A stretch of DNA of 32,453 bases from contig CAADGM010000028.1 of the NCBI GenBank assembly GCA_900696535.1, positions 1 through 32,453 on the forward strand, in the 5' to 3' direction. The translations under genes were made by a program, and so were the position numbers. Position 1 is the first letter of the stretch; every line of letters begins with the position of its first letter. This document shows, piece after piece, positions 15,750 to 23,379 of this stretch. The notes under the pieces are model-generated. The model was given only the letters and a program-made list of their open reading frames with translations, was not told where the DNA came from and searched no databases. This stretch comes from an uncultured Planctomycetota bacterium. Lineage in GTDB: Bacteria; Planctomycetota; Phycisphaerae; UBA1845; Fen-1342.

Positions 15750-16358
15750 TCACTCCGTGGCCGCTCCGCGCTCGCGCAGGCGGCGCTCGGCCTCGTCGAA
15801 GGCGGTGTGCGTGTCCTTGATCAGGCCGGCGTCGAGGTCGCCCCAGATCTTCATCAGCTCCTGTCCCGCCGGCGAGAGGCCCGCCCCGCCCGCGTCGGCC
15901 TCGGCCCCGATGGCCAGGATCTGGTCCAGCCGCTCCTGATACATCTCGGTCGTGATCGCGTCGCTCTCGATCAGCCGGGCGATCGTGGCCAGGTCGGCGT
16001 CGCGGATGGCCACCCGCCCGCCCAGGTTCAGCCCCGCGGCCGAGGCGGCGTTCTCCCGCAGCAGCCGCAGCCGGGCGACCGTGAGCATCTCCTTGCTGCG
16101 GATATTGAGCTGACGGCTGAGCATGGACTGCTCGGTGTGCAGGAGGTCGTACTGCTGCGCGAGCGTGCGGCGCATCTCGGGCGTGCGCTCCTTGGCGCCC
16201 TGCTCGACGAGCTTCTCCTTGTCGGCGGCCAGCTTGCGGACGCGGGCCATCGTGCGGTCGCGGTCGGCCTGGAGCAGCATCTCCTGGGCGCGCAGCTCGG
16301 CCGGGGACATGCTGGCCAGGGTCTTACGCTTGGTGGTGAGCCATTCGAAGAAGTTCAT
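15750..16358 (-). CDS. ESCRT-III-like coiled-coil protein
   Basis: A 202-residue helical protein starting MNFFEWLTTKRKTL. A short SPAEL box (18-22) leads into a long helical hairpin (about 22-58 and 60-105, broken at ERTPE), an Ala/Gly-rich break, and a second helical set (ADLATIARLIES, MYQERLDQILAIGAE, ELMKIWGDLD) with an acidic/basic tail. The helix lengths and break match the alpha1-alpha2/3 hairpin and alpha4-5 of ESCRT-III/PspA proteins. It aligns end to end with residues 270-440 of the protein encoded next upstream (MN-aromatic-x-W start, SPAE box, same hairpin), so the two are paralogues. The ATG at 16358 is preferred over an upstream in-frame ATG on that alignment. Confidence 0.62.
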   Translation of the reverse strand: MNFFEWLTTKRKTLASMSPAELRAQEMLLQADRDRTMARVRKLAADKEKLVEQGAKERTPEMRRTLAQQYDLLHTEQSMLSRQLNIRSKEMLTVARLRLLRENAASAAGLNLGGRVAIRDADLATIARLIESDAITTEMYQERLDQILAIGAEADAGGAGLSPAGQELMKIWGDLDAGLIKDTHTAFDEAERRLRERGAATE

Positions 16359-16390
16359 GCGCTGTCCATTCCTGAGCCGCAAACTCTGGA

Positions 16391-16520
16391 GCACCCGCTC
16401 TCAACCGATAACGTGGAGCACCCGCTATCAGCGGGTGTCGAGACGTGCACGCTACCGGCGGGTGACGTCGAGCGTCGGCGCTTAGTCGGCGATGTGCAGC
16501 ACCCGCCATGAGCGGGTCCC
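16391..16520. repeat. Repeated CACCCGC hairpins between two ESCRT-III-like genes
   Basis: GGAGCACCCGCT occurs at about 16388 and 16415. CACCCGC-TATCA-GCGGGTG (16419-16437) is a 7-bp stem, and ACCCGC-CATGA-GCGGGT (16501-16517) a 6-bp stem with the same sequence and loop size. No T-tract follows. They may be a REP-like element, an attenuator or an mRNA-processing site. Confidence 0.55.
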
Positions 16521-16583
16521 GGTCGACCCGCTCCTGCTGCGACGCGCAGCTTCCCCCGACGGCGCGAGTTCCACACTTCCGAC

Positions 16584-18053
16584 TCAGCTCAACTCCGGCT
16601 TCGCCTTGCTCTTCTCGCCCGGCGGCGGCTCGGCCGGCGCGGGGCCGCCCGCCAGCCGCTCCGCACCCGGCGCACGGCTGCGCTCCGCGGCCGGCGGCGC
16701 GGGTTCGGCTCCGGCCTTGGACGGGGCCGCCTTCTCCGCCGCCGCGGCCCTGAACCGCTCCATGATGGCCTGCTCTTCCTCGGCCATGGCGGGCGAGGTG
16801 GCCCCGACCTCGATGCTCGCGGCGAGGTCGGCGCTGGTGGCCAGCTCCGCCATCATTGCCTCGGCCTGGGCCGCCTCGCGGGCCAACTCCTCGGACGAGG
16901 GCAGCGCCACGCGCTTGCCCTTCTCGGCCCTGGTCTGGTGGTGGATGTGCGTGCCAATCACGTCAATCTGCTGCGTGAGCATGTTCGCCTGGGCCTGCAC
17001 TCGGCGCATCTCGCGCTCGGTCCGCATGAGTTGCCCGGCGATCGCGCGGCGCTCGGCATCGTTCTTGGCGTCGACCCCGCGCTGCTCGAGCTCGCGGGCC
17101 TGCTCGCCCAGCCCGGTCAACCGCTGGTCAAGCTGGTGCCGCTCCGCCTCGAGCTGCACGCGCTGCGCGGTCAGCTCGCGGACGCGCTCGGCCGGCGAGG
17201 GCGGCAGGCGAAACACGTTCCGACGGATCCAGCTCCACCAGTTCATCTCGCGAACCTCGTCGGCCAGCGGGCTGCGGCAAACGTGCAGCACGCCCTCGTG
17301 CACCACGGTCATCAGCCGACCGTCACGCCGGCACGCCTCGCGAACCAGCGCCACCACCTGCTCGCCCGGCAACCCGAGCTGCTCGGCCAGCTCCGGCAGC
17401 GCAAGGCCGCGCGACTCGAGCTCGACCGCGTGCTTCTGAAGATGATACACCAGCCGGCCCACCCGCTCGTCCAGCGACTCGAGCTCGAACAGCGGCCGCC
17501 AGGGAGATTTCTTGAGCACCTCGGGCACGTCGACGTCCCAGCCGCCGTCCGCCCGCCCGCCCATCAGGATCAGCGAGCAATCGCCGGCGGCGTTCACGAG
17601 CGCGCGGGCTTCGGGCGTGAACCCGGTCGGGCTCGCGAAGACCACCGCGGTCGGACGCTGCGGCCGGGGCATGCTGCGGAAGCGCGCCAGGGCGTCGCGC
17701 ACGTACTCGGCATCGATCGGGCCTGCGGCGCCGCCGAGGATCATCGCCTGCAGCGGCATGAGCACCTGCGCCCGCAGCCGAACGACCTCCCGGCGGAGCG
17801 GACCCAGAACGCGGCGCTCGAAGCGCAGTTGCTGCCCCTGCGCGCCGGGCAGCGACTGCTCGAGGGCGTACGGGTTGGCGGCGGAGGCCCCCCAGCGACT
17901 GACCGCGGCGCGAACCGTCTCCGCGCCGTCCGGCGTCGTTTCGACGCGCACGCGGTCCGCTGGCAGCCAGCGGCCCAGAAGCTGCTCGGCGCGCTTCACG
18001 AGCTGCCGGTGAAACTGGTCCTCGAACTGCTTGTAGCGGCTCCGCTCGTCCAT
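16584..18053 (-). CDS. Winged-helix plus ESCRT-III-like protein (CHMP7-like layout)
   Basis: A 489-residue protein. Residues 1-125 are helical and unrecognised. Residues 130-190 (PTAVVFASPTGFTPEARAL, SLILMGG) look like an alpha/beta core. Residues 200-260 look like a winged helix: ALPELAEQLGLPGEQVVALVREACRRDGRLMTVVHEGVLHV. At 270 begins a second unit, MNWWSW..SPAER, with a long charged helical hairpin (284-370) and later helices (385-440) that align with the neighbouring ESCRT-III-like protein; the tail is Pro/Ala/Glu-rich. A winged helix joined to an ESCRT-III unit is the layout of eukaryotic CHMP7, and winged helices occur in archaeal CdvB. That comparison rests on domain order and needs structural proof. 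The start at 18053 is chosen because sequence upstream becomes low-complexity and overlaps the next gene. Confidence 0.6.
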   Translation of the reverse strand: MDERSRYKQFEDQFHRQLVKRAEQLLGRWLPADRVRVETTPDGAETVRAAVSRWGASAANPYALEQSLPGAQGQQLRFERRVLGPLRREVVRLRAQVLMPLQAMILGGAAGPIDAEYVRDALARFRSMPRPQRPTAVVFASPTGFTPEARALVNAAGDCSLILMGGRADGGWDVDVPEVLKKSPWRPLFELESLDERVGRLVYHLQKHAVELESRGLALPELAEQLGLPGEQVVALVREACRRDGRLMTVVHEGVLHVCRSPLADEVREMNWWSWIRRNVFRLPPSPAERVRELTAQRVQLEAERHQLDQRLTGLGEQARELEQRGVDAKNDAERRAIAGQLMRTEREMRRVQAQANMLTQQIDVIGTHIHHQTRAEKGKRVALPSSEELAREAAQAEAMMAELATSADLAASIEVGATSPAMAEEEQAIMERFRAAAAEKAAPSKAGAEPAPPAAERSRAPGAERLAGGPAPAEPPPGEKSKAKPELS

Positions 18054-18165
18054 GGTCTCGCTCGGCGGCACGCCGATGAATGGCTGCGGCAACGGTTCCC
18101 GGCCGGTGCGGGCACGGCTCGTGACGCGCTGCCCGGACAGGGCGAGCGGCGTGGCCAGCACACCG

Positions 18166-18435
18166 CTAGCCGCGCAACCGGCTCCCGCAGCGGGCACAGT
18201 ACCGCGCCTGTGGCGGGTTGAGGTAGCCACACCGGGTATTCGGGCAGCCGACGAGCGTATTGACCGGGACTCCGGGATCCGGGTGGCCGGCCCCGAAGAA
18301 GGCCCGCCCGAGCGTCCGGAAAGCACAGGTGACCGCCCGGATCACCGACCCGACCACCACGACGAAGAAGCCGACGAATCCGACGACCAGGAGTGTCAGG
18401 AGAACCGCGAAGGCGCTGGTTTCACCCAGGAGCAT
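18166..18435 (-). CDS. Small membrane protein with C-terminal zinc ribbon
   Basis: An 89-residue protein with one long hydrophobic segment (about residues 8-36), then a short linker and a CPNTRC...CARC zinc ribbon (about 64-84). The start lies 6 bases after the kinase stop codon, so the two are surely co-transcribed and probably translationally coupled. The kinase carries two similar ribbons. A role as membrane partner or anchor of the kinase is inference. Confidence 0.75.
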   Translation of the reverse strand: MLLGETSAFAVLLTLLVVGFVGFFVVVVGSVIRAVTCAFRTLGRAFFGAGHPDPGVPVNTLVGCPNTRCGYLNPPQARYCARCGSRLRG

Positions 18436-18441
18436 GGCGAA

Positions 18442-19506
18442 CTACCCCCGCAGGGCCGCCAGCGCCGCCCCGCAGTAGATGCAGTACCGGTCGAACGGAC
18501 CCGGATACGCCCCGCACGCGCTGCACCGCACGATCTGATCGACGAGCTGCACGCCGCAGTGTGTGCAGAAGTTGTCCTCGGGCTCGACCGCGCCGCCGCA
18601 GCCCGGGCAGCGCGTCAATCCGCCCAGCGTGACGCTGTCCACCGGCGGCCGGGCCGGCGCAGCGCCACGCGGCGCCGCCTCCTGCTCGAGAATCTGGAGC
18701 ACCTCGGCGGCCGACTCGAAGCGCCGCTCGTGCCGGGCGTACAGCCGGCGAAAGACCTCGTCGAGCGTGGGCGGCGTGTCGGCCCGCAGCGTACTCGGCA
18801 GCTCGGCGCCGGCGGGCCGCTCGCCCGTGAGCAACTCAAAGAGGATCACGCCAACGGCGTAGAGGTCGCTGCGGGCGTCCGGTGGCAGGCGCCCGTCGCG
18901 CACCTCGGGGGCCATGTAGGCCAGCGTGCCGGCAAGCTGCGAGCCCTGCTCGTCCCGCGCGATCGAGGCGGATTGCATCACGATTGAGCGCAGGTCGTTT
19001 TCCGTCTTGACGCCCAGGCCGAAGTCTCCCACCTTCACGTCCTCGACGCGCAGCTCCACGAGCGACCGCGGCCCGAGGTTGAGCAGCACGTTGCCGGGCT
19101 TGAGGTCGCGGTGAATGACGCCGCCGGAATGGGCAACGCCGAGACCGGTCAGCACGCCACGGAGGATTGTCAGCAGTACGGGAAGCCCCAGTCCCTTGGG
19201 GTGCTGGTTGATGACATCGCGGAGCGACGGACCCGAGACGAGCTCCATGACGAGGTAGGGCGTGTCCGCGTAGGGATCGAGGCCGATGACCCGCACGATA
19301 TTGGGGTGCCGCAGGCCGTGGACGACGATGCCCTCCGACCGCAGGTAGCGGACGTAGTCCGGCTCCGTGGGCAGCTTGACCGCGACGCGCTCGCTGTCCC
19401 AGACGTGATGCCGCGCCTGCCAAACCTCGCCGAACGCACCGCGCCCGAGCAACGACTCGAGGATGTACTCGCTGATGCGCAATCCGGGCTGGTAGCGCGT
19501 GATCAT
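18442..19506 (-). CDS. Serine/threonine protein kinase with two C-terminal zinc ribbons
   Basis: A 354-residue Hanks-type kinase. The kinase domain (about 10-275) is complete: glycine loop GRGAFGEV at 21-28, VAVK with K44, catalytic HRDLKPGNV at 132-140, DFG at 161-163, APE at 199-201. All catalytic residues are present, so it should be active. The tail holds two zinc ribbons, C300/C303 with C314/C317, and C328/C331 with C342/C345. There is no TM segment, so it is cytosolic, perhaps recruited to the membrane by the TM/zinc-ribbon protein encoded just downstream. The ATG at 19506 has a GGGAGAGAGGG purine run upstream. Its place at the head of the ESCRT-like cluster suggests it controls that machinery; this is inference. 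Confidence 0.9.
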   Translation of the reverse strand: MITRYQPGLRISEYILESLLGRGAFGEVWQARHHVWDSERVAVKLPTEPDYVRYLRSEGIVVHGLRHPNIVRVIGLDPYADTPYLVMELVSGPSLRDVINQHPKGLGLPVLLTILRGVLTGLGVAHSGGVIHRDLKPGNVLLNLGPRSLVELRVEDVKVGDFGLGVKTENDLRSIVMQSASIARDEQGSQLAGTLAYMAPEVRDGRLPPDARSDLYAVGVILFELLTGERPAGAELPSTLRADTPPTLDEVFRRLYARHERRFESAAEVLQILEQEAAPRGAAPARPPVDSVTLGGLTRCPGCGGAVEPEDNFCTHCGVQLVDQIVRCSACGAYPGPFDRYCIYCGAALAALRG

Positions 19507-19582
19507 GCGGTCGGTCCCTCTCTCCCAGCGTGCTCCCCGAGCGGCGGGCCGGACAGGCGAGCCGTGGGCTGGAAGCGCGCGA

Positions 19583-19987
19583 TCATTGCGAGCGCTCCGC
19601 GAGGTACTCGCATACGAAGTAATTGTACGTTCCCGCCAGGGCGAGCAGCGCCAGCGCGCCCAGCCACGCCCAGCCACCGGCAGGCCAGCCGCCGATAAGC
19701 AGCAGGCCCGCGACCGCGTTGACCAGCGTCAGGCTCGCGATCAGCACGACCCCGACCCAGTTCTCGCCGACTTCGAGCAACCGCCGAATGAACAACTGGC
19801 TGATCCAGGGCAGCACGGCGGCGATGACGAACCACGCCACGGTACGCCAGATGGCCTCCCAGAGTGCCGCGCGGCCGGCGGGTCCGGCCTGGTACAGCGC
19901 AATCCCGCCCGCGACCAGGGCCGCCAGCGCGACGTAACCCAGGATTCGCTCGCTCAGGCGCGACAGCAGTCCGCCCTTGGTTTCCAT
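19583..19987 (-). CDS. Small polytopic membrane protein (about 4 TM)
   Basis: A 134-residue protein with about four hydrophobic segments (near 16-32, 46-62, 78-98 and 103-121) and a short charged C-terminus (EYLAERSQ). No family is recognised. The start METKGG is chosen because the residues before it look non-coding. It precedes the kinase gene by 76 bases on the same strand and is probably the first gene of the kinase/ESCRT-like transcript. Confidence 0.7.
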   Translation of the reverse strand: METKGGLLSRLSERILGYVALAALVAGGIALYQAGPAGRAALWEAIWRTVAWFVIAAVLPWISQLFIRRLLEVGENWVGVVLIASLTLVNAVAGLLLIGGWPAGGWAWLGALALLALAGTYNYFVCEYLAERSQ

Positions 19988-20152
19988 CGCCGGGCAGTGT
20001 ATCACCGCGCGGCCCGGCGGACGTTCCACAGCCGACCCAATCGCGGAATGCCCGACACGTTCCGACGGTGCAAGGGCGGCGTAACGGGTAATAGGTGCAC
20101 CGTCCGGTAGCCTGGCGGCCCGCGGACCGATGTGGCTGCCGCAATCGCGCGG

Positions 20153-21481
20153 CTACAGCAGCGTCCCGCGCAGTATGGCGGAGGCCAGCGCGAAGTAAAT
20201 GACCAGCCCGGTGACGTCGACCAGGGTTGCCACGAACGGCGCCGAGCTGGTGGCCGGGTCGAGGCGCAGTCGGCGCAACAGGAAGGGCAACATGCTGCCG
20301 ACGAGCGTGCCGAAACAGACCACGCCGATGAGGCTGGCCCAGACCGTCAGGCCGATCAGCACGTAGTGCGGTCCGTAGTCGTAGAAGCCGGCCGCCTGCC
20401 AGATGATCACGCGCAGGAACCCGATCAGCCCCAGCCACCCGCCCAGCGTGAGGCCGGACCGGAGTTCGCGGAGCAGGACGCGTGTCCAGTCGCGGAGCTG
20501 AAGCTCACTCAGGGCCAGCGAGCGCACAATCAGCGTGGCCGCCTGCGAGCCGGAGTTGCCCCCGCTGCTGATGATGAGTGGAATGAAAATGGCCAGCACG
20601 ATCGCCTTGGCAAGCTCGCCCTCGAAGAAACCCATCGCGGTCGCCGTCAGCGTCTGGCCGAGGAACAGCACCGAGAGCCACACGCCGCGCTTGCGGGTCA
20701 TCTCGAGGTACCCGACATCCAGGTAGGGCGCGCCGAGCTTCTCGGTACCGCCGAGCTTCTGAATGTCCTCGGTCGCCTCTTCCTGGACCACGTCGACCAC
20801 GTCGTCGACCGTGACCACGCCCTTCATCCGCCCCTCTTCATCGACGACCGGGACGGCCGTCAGGTCGTGCCGGGCAATGACCGCGGCCACGCTCTCCTGG
20901 TCGGCGGTCTCGTGCACCGTGACGACGTCGCGGCGCATCACCTGCTCGACCAGCGCGTCGGCCGGCGTCTGGAACAGCTCGCGGAACGACAGCACCCCCA
21001 GAAGCCGCTGCCCCGCGTCCAGGACGTAGATGTAGTGATACGTGGCGAGGTTCCGCTGCGTCTGCTGCCGCAGGTAGCGGATGGCTACGTCCATCGTGAC
21101 GTCCGGCCGCACGCGCACGAAGCGCGGATTCATCAGGCCGCCCGCGTCGTCTTCCGCGTAGGCCATCAGGGCGCGGACCTCGCGCAGCGTGATCGGATCC
21201 AGCCACGACTCGAACCGCTCGCGCTCCTCCGGCCTCACGGCCTGGAGCACGTCGGCCGTGTCGTCCGGCGGCAGGAAGCGGAGCCAGATCACCGCCTCGG
21301 CCGGCGTGAGGTCACGCAGCAGGCTCGCCTGGTCCGCCGACGAGAGCCCGGAGAAGAACTCGCGGGCTTCGTCGGAGGCCAGCAGCCGGAATGCGTCGAC
21401 CCGCTCGTCATCCGAGAGCACGCTCCAGAGGTCGCGGAGTGTCGCGGCGTCGAGTCTCTCGTCAGAAAGATCGGGCGGCAT
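20153..21481 (-). CDS. mgtE: Magnesium transporter MgtE
   Basis: A 442-residue MgtE-family Mg2+ channel. The N-domain (1-110) contains repeated LRDLTPAEA-type helices. Two CBS domains follow (about 118-238; VMRRDVVTVHETADQESVAAVIARHDLTAVPVVDE), then a connecting helix and five TM segments from about 268 to the end. The family signature SSGGNSGSQAATL is at 306-318. MgtE channels close when the cytosolic N and CBS domains bind Mg2+. The start at 21481 is where homology begins; the long upstream frame is GC-rich leader. It separates the leftward ESCRT-like cluster from the Vps4-like gene and is probably unrelated to them. Confidence 0.95.
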   Translation of the reverse strand: MPPDLSDERLDAATLRDLWSVLSDDERVDAFRLLASDEAREFFSGLSSADQASLLRDLTPAEAVIWLRFLPPDDTADVLQAVRPEERERFESWLDPITLREVRALMAYAEDDAGGLMNPRFVRVRPDVTMDVAIRYLRQQTQRNLATYHYIYVLDAGQRLLGVLSFRELFQTPADALVEQVMRRDVVTVHETADQESVAAVIARHDLTAVPVVDEEGRMKGVVTVDDVVDVVQEEATEDIQKLGGTEKLGAPYLDVGYLEMTRKRGVWLSVLFLGQTLTATAMGFFEGELAKAIVLAIFIPLIISSGGNSGSQAATLIVRSLALSELQLRDWTRVLLRELRSGLTLGGWLGLIGFLRVIIWQAAGFYDYGPHYVLIGLTVWASLIGVVCFGTLVGSMLPFLLRRLRLDPATSSAPFVATLVDVTGLVIYFALASAILRGTLL

Positions 21482-21798
21482 GGTGAGGTGACTCCCGCGC
21501 CCCCGGGGGCAACCCCGGGGCCCACTGCCTGGGTCCGCGCGCGGACCGACCGACCTGGTCCCGTGGCCACCCCCGGCCCGCCTCCCGCGCGCGGGCCGGA
21601 CGCGGCGACGCGAACCTAGCGTAGGCGTCGGCGTTGGGCAATCGCCACCGATCGTGCCGGCGCCGAGCGTGTCTCGAATTGCGCCCGGGCCAGAGAGCGG
21701 ACTTACGGCGAGAACCGCAATCGGTCGTACAATGTCCGGGTGTTGCGCCGCGACGCCGCGGCCGCGAATTCTGAGGACGCGCGACTGAATTCCCCGAG
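21482..21798. promoter_or_regulatory. Divergent mgtE / Vps4-like intergenic region
   Basis: No gene is seen. The mgtE side holds dense GC-rich self-complementary sequence: GCCCCCGGGGGC (21499-21510), CCCCGGGG (21513-21520) and GGTCCGCGCGCGGACC (21532-21547), suggesting a structured leader. I cannot assign it to the M-box riboswitch. On the other side TACAAT (21728-21733) is a candidate -10 box for the Vps4-like gene, about 65 bases before its ATG. Confidence 0.45.
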
Positions 21799-22950
21799 AT
21801 GCCTGCATCATTTGCCACGTTTCAGCGTCTCAAGGACAAGGGCCTGGCCGCCCTGCGCGAAGGCGACCACGTCGCCGCCCGGCCCTACCTGATCCAGGCC
21901 GCGGAGTGCATGATCGAGATCGCCGAGGCCAACACCGATCCGTCGCAGCGCGCTGAGCAGGAGGCCTACGCCAAGGAGCTGCTCGACCTGGCCCGCGATT
22001 GTGATCGCCGGGCGGCGGCCGGCGGGCGGGGCGGCGGGGCGGCGCTACGACCACGCGGCGAGCGGGCCCGCGGCGGCGGCGGGGGCGACGAGGAGCCGGG
22101 CGCCAACCCGGACGACTGGATCGTCCGCGAGAAGCCCACGGTCCGCTTCGACGACATCGCCGGACTCGACGACGTCAAGGCCGAGATCAAGCTCAAGATG
22201 CTGCACCCCTTCAACCACCCCGAGCTGGCGGCCCGGTACGGCATCGATGTCGGTGGCGGCGTGCTGCTGTGGGGCCCGCCCGGCACGGGCAAGACCATGT
22301 TCGCCAAGGCGATCGCGTGCGAGCTCGACGCGACGATGTTCGTCATCAGTCCCGCGCAGCTCATGAGCAAGTGGGTCGGCGAGGCCGAGCAGAACGTCCG
22401 TAAGCTCTTCGACGCCGCCAAACAGGAGGCCAAGAGCATCATCTTCATGGACGAGGTCGAGGCGCTCGTGCCCCGCCGCAGCGGCCAGCAGTCCACGGTC
22501 ATGCAGCGCGTCGTCCCGCAAATCCTCCAGGAGATCGAGGGCTTCGACCGCAAGGCCGGCCGAGCGCTCCTCTTCCTGGGCGCCACGAACGAGCCGTGGT
22601 CGCTCGACCCGGCGATGATGCGGCCCGGCCGGCTGGACGCGAAGATCTACGTCCCCCTGCCCGACGCCCCCGCCCGGCTGCGCCTGTTCGAGATCTATCT
22701 TGGCAAGCGCCCCCTGGCCGACGATATCGACCTGCCGGCGCTGGTCGAGCTCACCGCCGGCTACAGCGGCGCCGACATCAAGGCGATCTGCGAGCGTTCC
22801 GCAAGACGTCCCTTTTTGGAATCGATCGAGGGCGGTCAGCCTCGTAACATCCGCCAGGCCGACCTGCTGGCCGTGCTCGCCGAGACGCCGCGATCCGTGA
22901 CCGGCAAGGAGCTCGAGCGATTCGAGAAATGGAGGATCGAGAACCAATAG
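21799..22950 (+). CDS. Vps4-like AAA ATPase with N-terminal MIT-like domain
   Basis: A 383-residue single-ring AAA protein. Residues 5-72 form three predicted helices (FQRLKDKGLAALREGD.., PYLIQAAECMIEIAE, AEQEAYAKELLDLARDC), the form of a MIT domain. A Gly/Arg linker (73-105) follows. The ATPase begins with VRFDDIAGLDDVK; Walker A GPPGTGKT 159-166; pore loop LMSKWVGEAE 188-197, nearly identical to Vps4/katanin; Walker B IIFMDEVE 214-221; sensor GATNEPW; RPGRLDAKIYVPLPD; GYSGAD; ending TGKELERFEKW like katanin/CdvC. The Vps4 beta-domain is not apparent. In the family such ATPases pull ESCRT-III subunits or tubulin tails through the pore. Nearby ESCRT-III-like genes favour the first. AAA identity is certain; MIT is by eye. 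Confidence 0.85.
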   Translation: MPASFATFQRLKDKGLAALREGDHVAARPYLIQAAECMIEIAEANTDPSQRAEQEAYAKELLDLARDCDRRAAAGGRGGGAALRPRGERARGGGGGDEEPGANPDDWIVREKPTVRFDDIAGLDDVKAEIKLKMLHPFNHPELAARYGIDVGGGVLLWGPPGTGKTMFAKAIACELDATMFVISPAQLMSKWVGEAEQNVRKLFDAAKQEAKSIIFMDEVEALVPRRSGQQSTVMQRVVPQILQEIEGFDRKAGRALLFLGATNEPWSLDPAMMRPGRLDAKIYVPLPDAPARLRLFEIYLGKRPLADDIDLPALVELTAGYSGADIKAICERSARRPFLESIEGGQPRNIRQADLLAVLAETPRSVTGKELERFEKWRIENQ

Positions 22951-23155
22951 CGAAGAGCGAATGGCGAATAGCGAAGTAGGAGCGAGCAACCGAGTCGGCG
23001 GTATGTGACCGCTCGTTACCGAAGATCCGGCGGTTGCGGTCTCGGCGAACGAGATCCGACGTTTCGCCACTCGGCACTTGAGACCCGGCCTCTCGCCATT
23101 CGAGGTCCGCAGTTCGGTGTTTCGCCATTCGTTATCCGCTCCTCGCTCTTTACGG
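22946..23155. repeat. AATAGCGAA-type repeats forming long imperfect inverted repeat, copy A
   Basis: Degenerate units (AATAGCGAA, GAGCGAATGGCGAATAGCGA) run from the end of the Vps4-like gene; complementary units (TCGCCATTCG, CGCCATTCGTTATCCGC, CGCTCTTT) occupy 23090-23152, so the stretch can fold back on itself. The sequence between shows no gene. Confidence 0.6.
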
Positions 23156-23163
23156 AGTCTTCC

Positions 23164-23376
23164 ATGCGTTCCGTCGGTGCGGCGTACGGCTTGTGGGCGT
23201 TGTGCATCGTGGGTGTCGCCGGCGTGCACCGCTTCTACCTCGGGAAGTGGGTCACCGGCCTGATCTGGCTGTTCACCTGGGGCCTGCTCGGCATCGGCTC
23301 GCTCATCGACCTGATCCTCATCCCGGAGATGGTCGAGCGGCGCAACGCGCGCGCCGACGGGTACGCGACGTGGTGA
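23164..23376 (+). CDS. TM2-domain protein
   Basis: A 70-residue protein consisting of one TM2 domain: two TM helices (about 8-22 and 31-50) around the conserved G-x-HRFYLGKW motif at 19-28, followed by GLIWLFTWGLLGIGSLIDLILIP. TM2 proteins are small membrane proteins of unknown role, often beside genes for signalling or membrane stress. GGAG lies about 7 bases before the ATG. Repeat-rich spacers flank the gene on both sides. Confidence 0.88.
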   Translation: MRSVGAAYGLWALCIVGVAGVHRFYLGKWVTGLIWLFTWGLLGIGSLIDLILIPEMVERRNARADGYATW

Positions 23377-23379
23377 GGC

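Noticed and set aside
18054-18326. Upstream extension of the winged-helix/ESCRT-III-like gene
   Set aside because: It overlaps the TM/zinc-ribbon gene on the same strand and is low-complexity; the Met at 18053 is the better start.
21482-21811. Long N-terminal extension of mgtE
   Set aside because: MgtE homology begins at 21481, and the extension overlaps the start of the divergent AAA gene.
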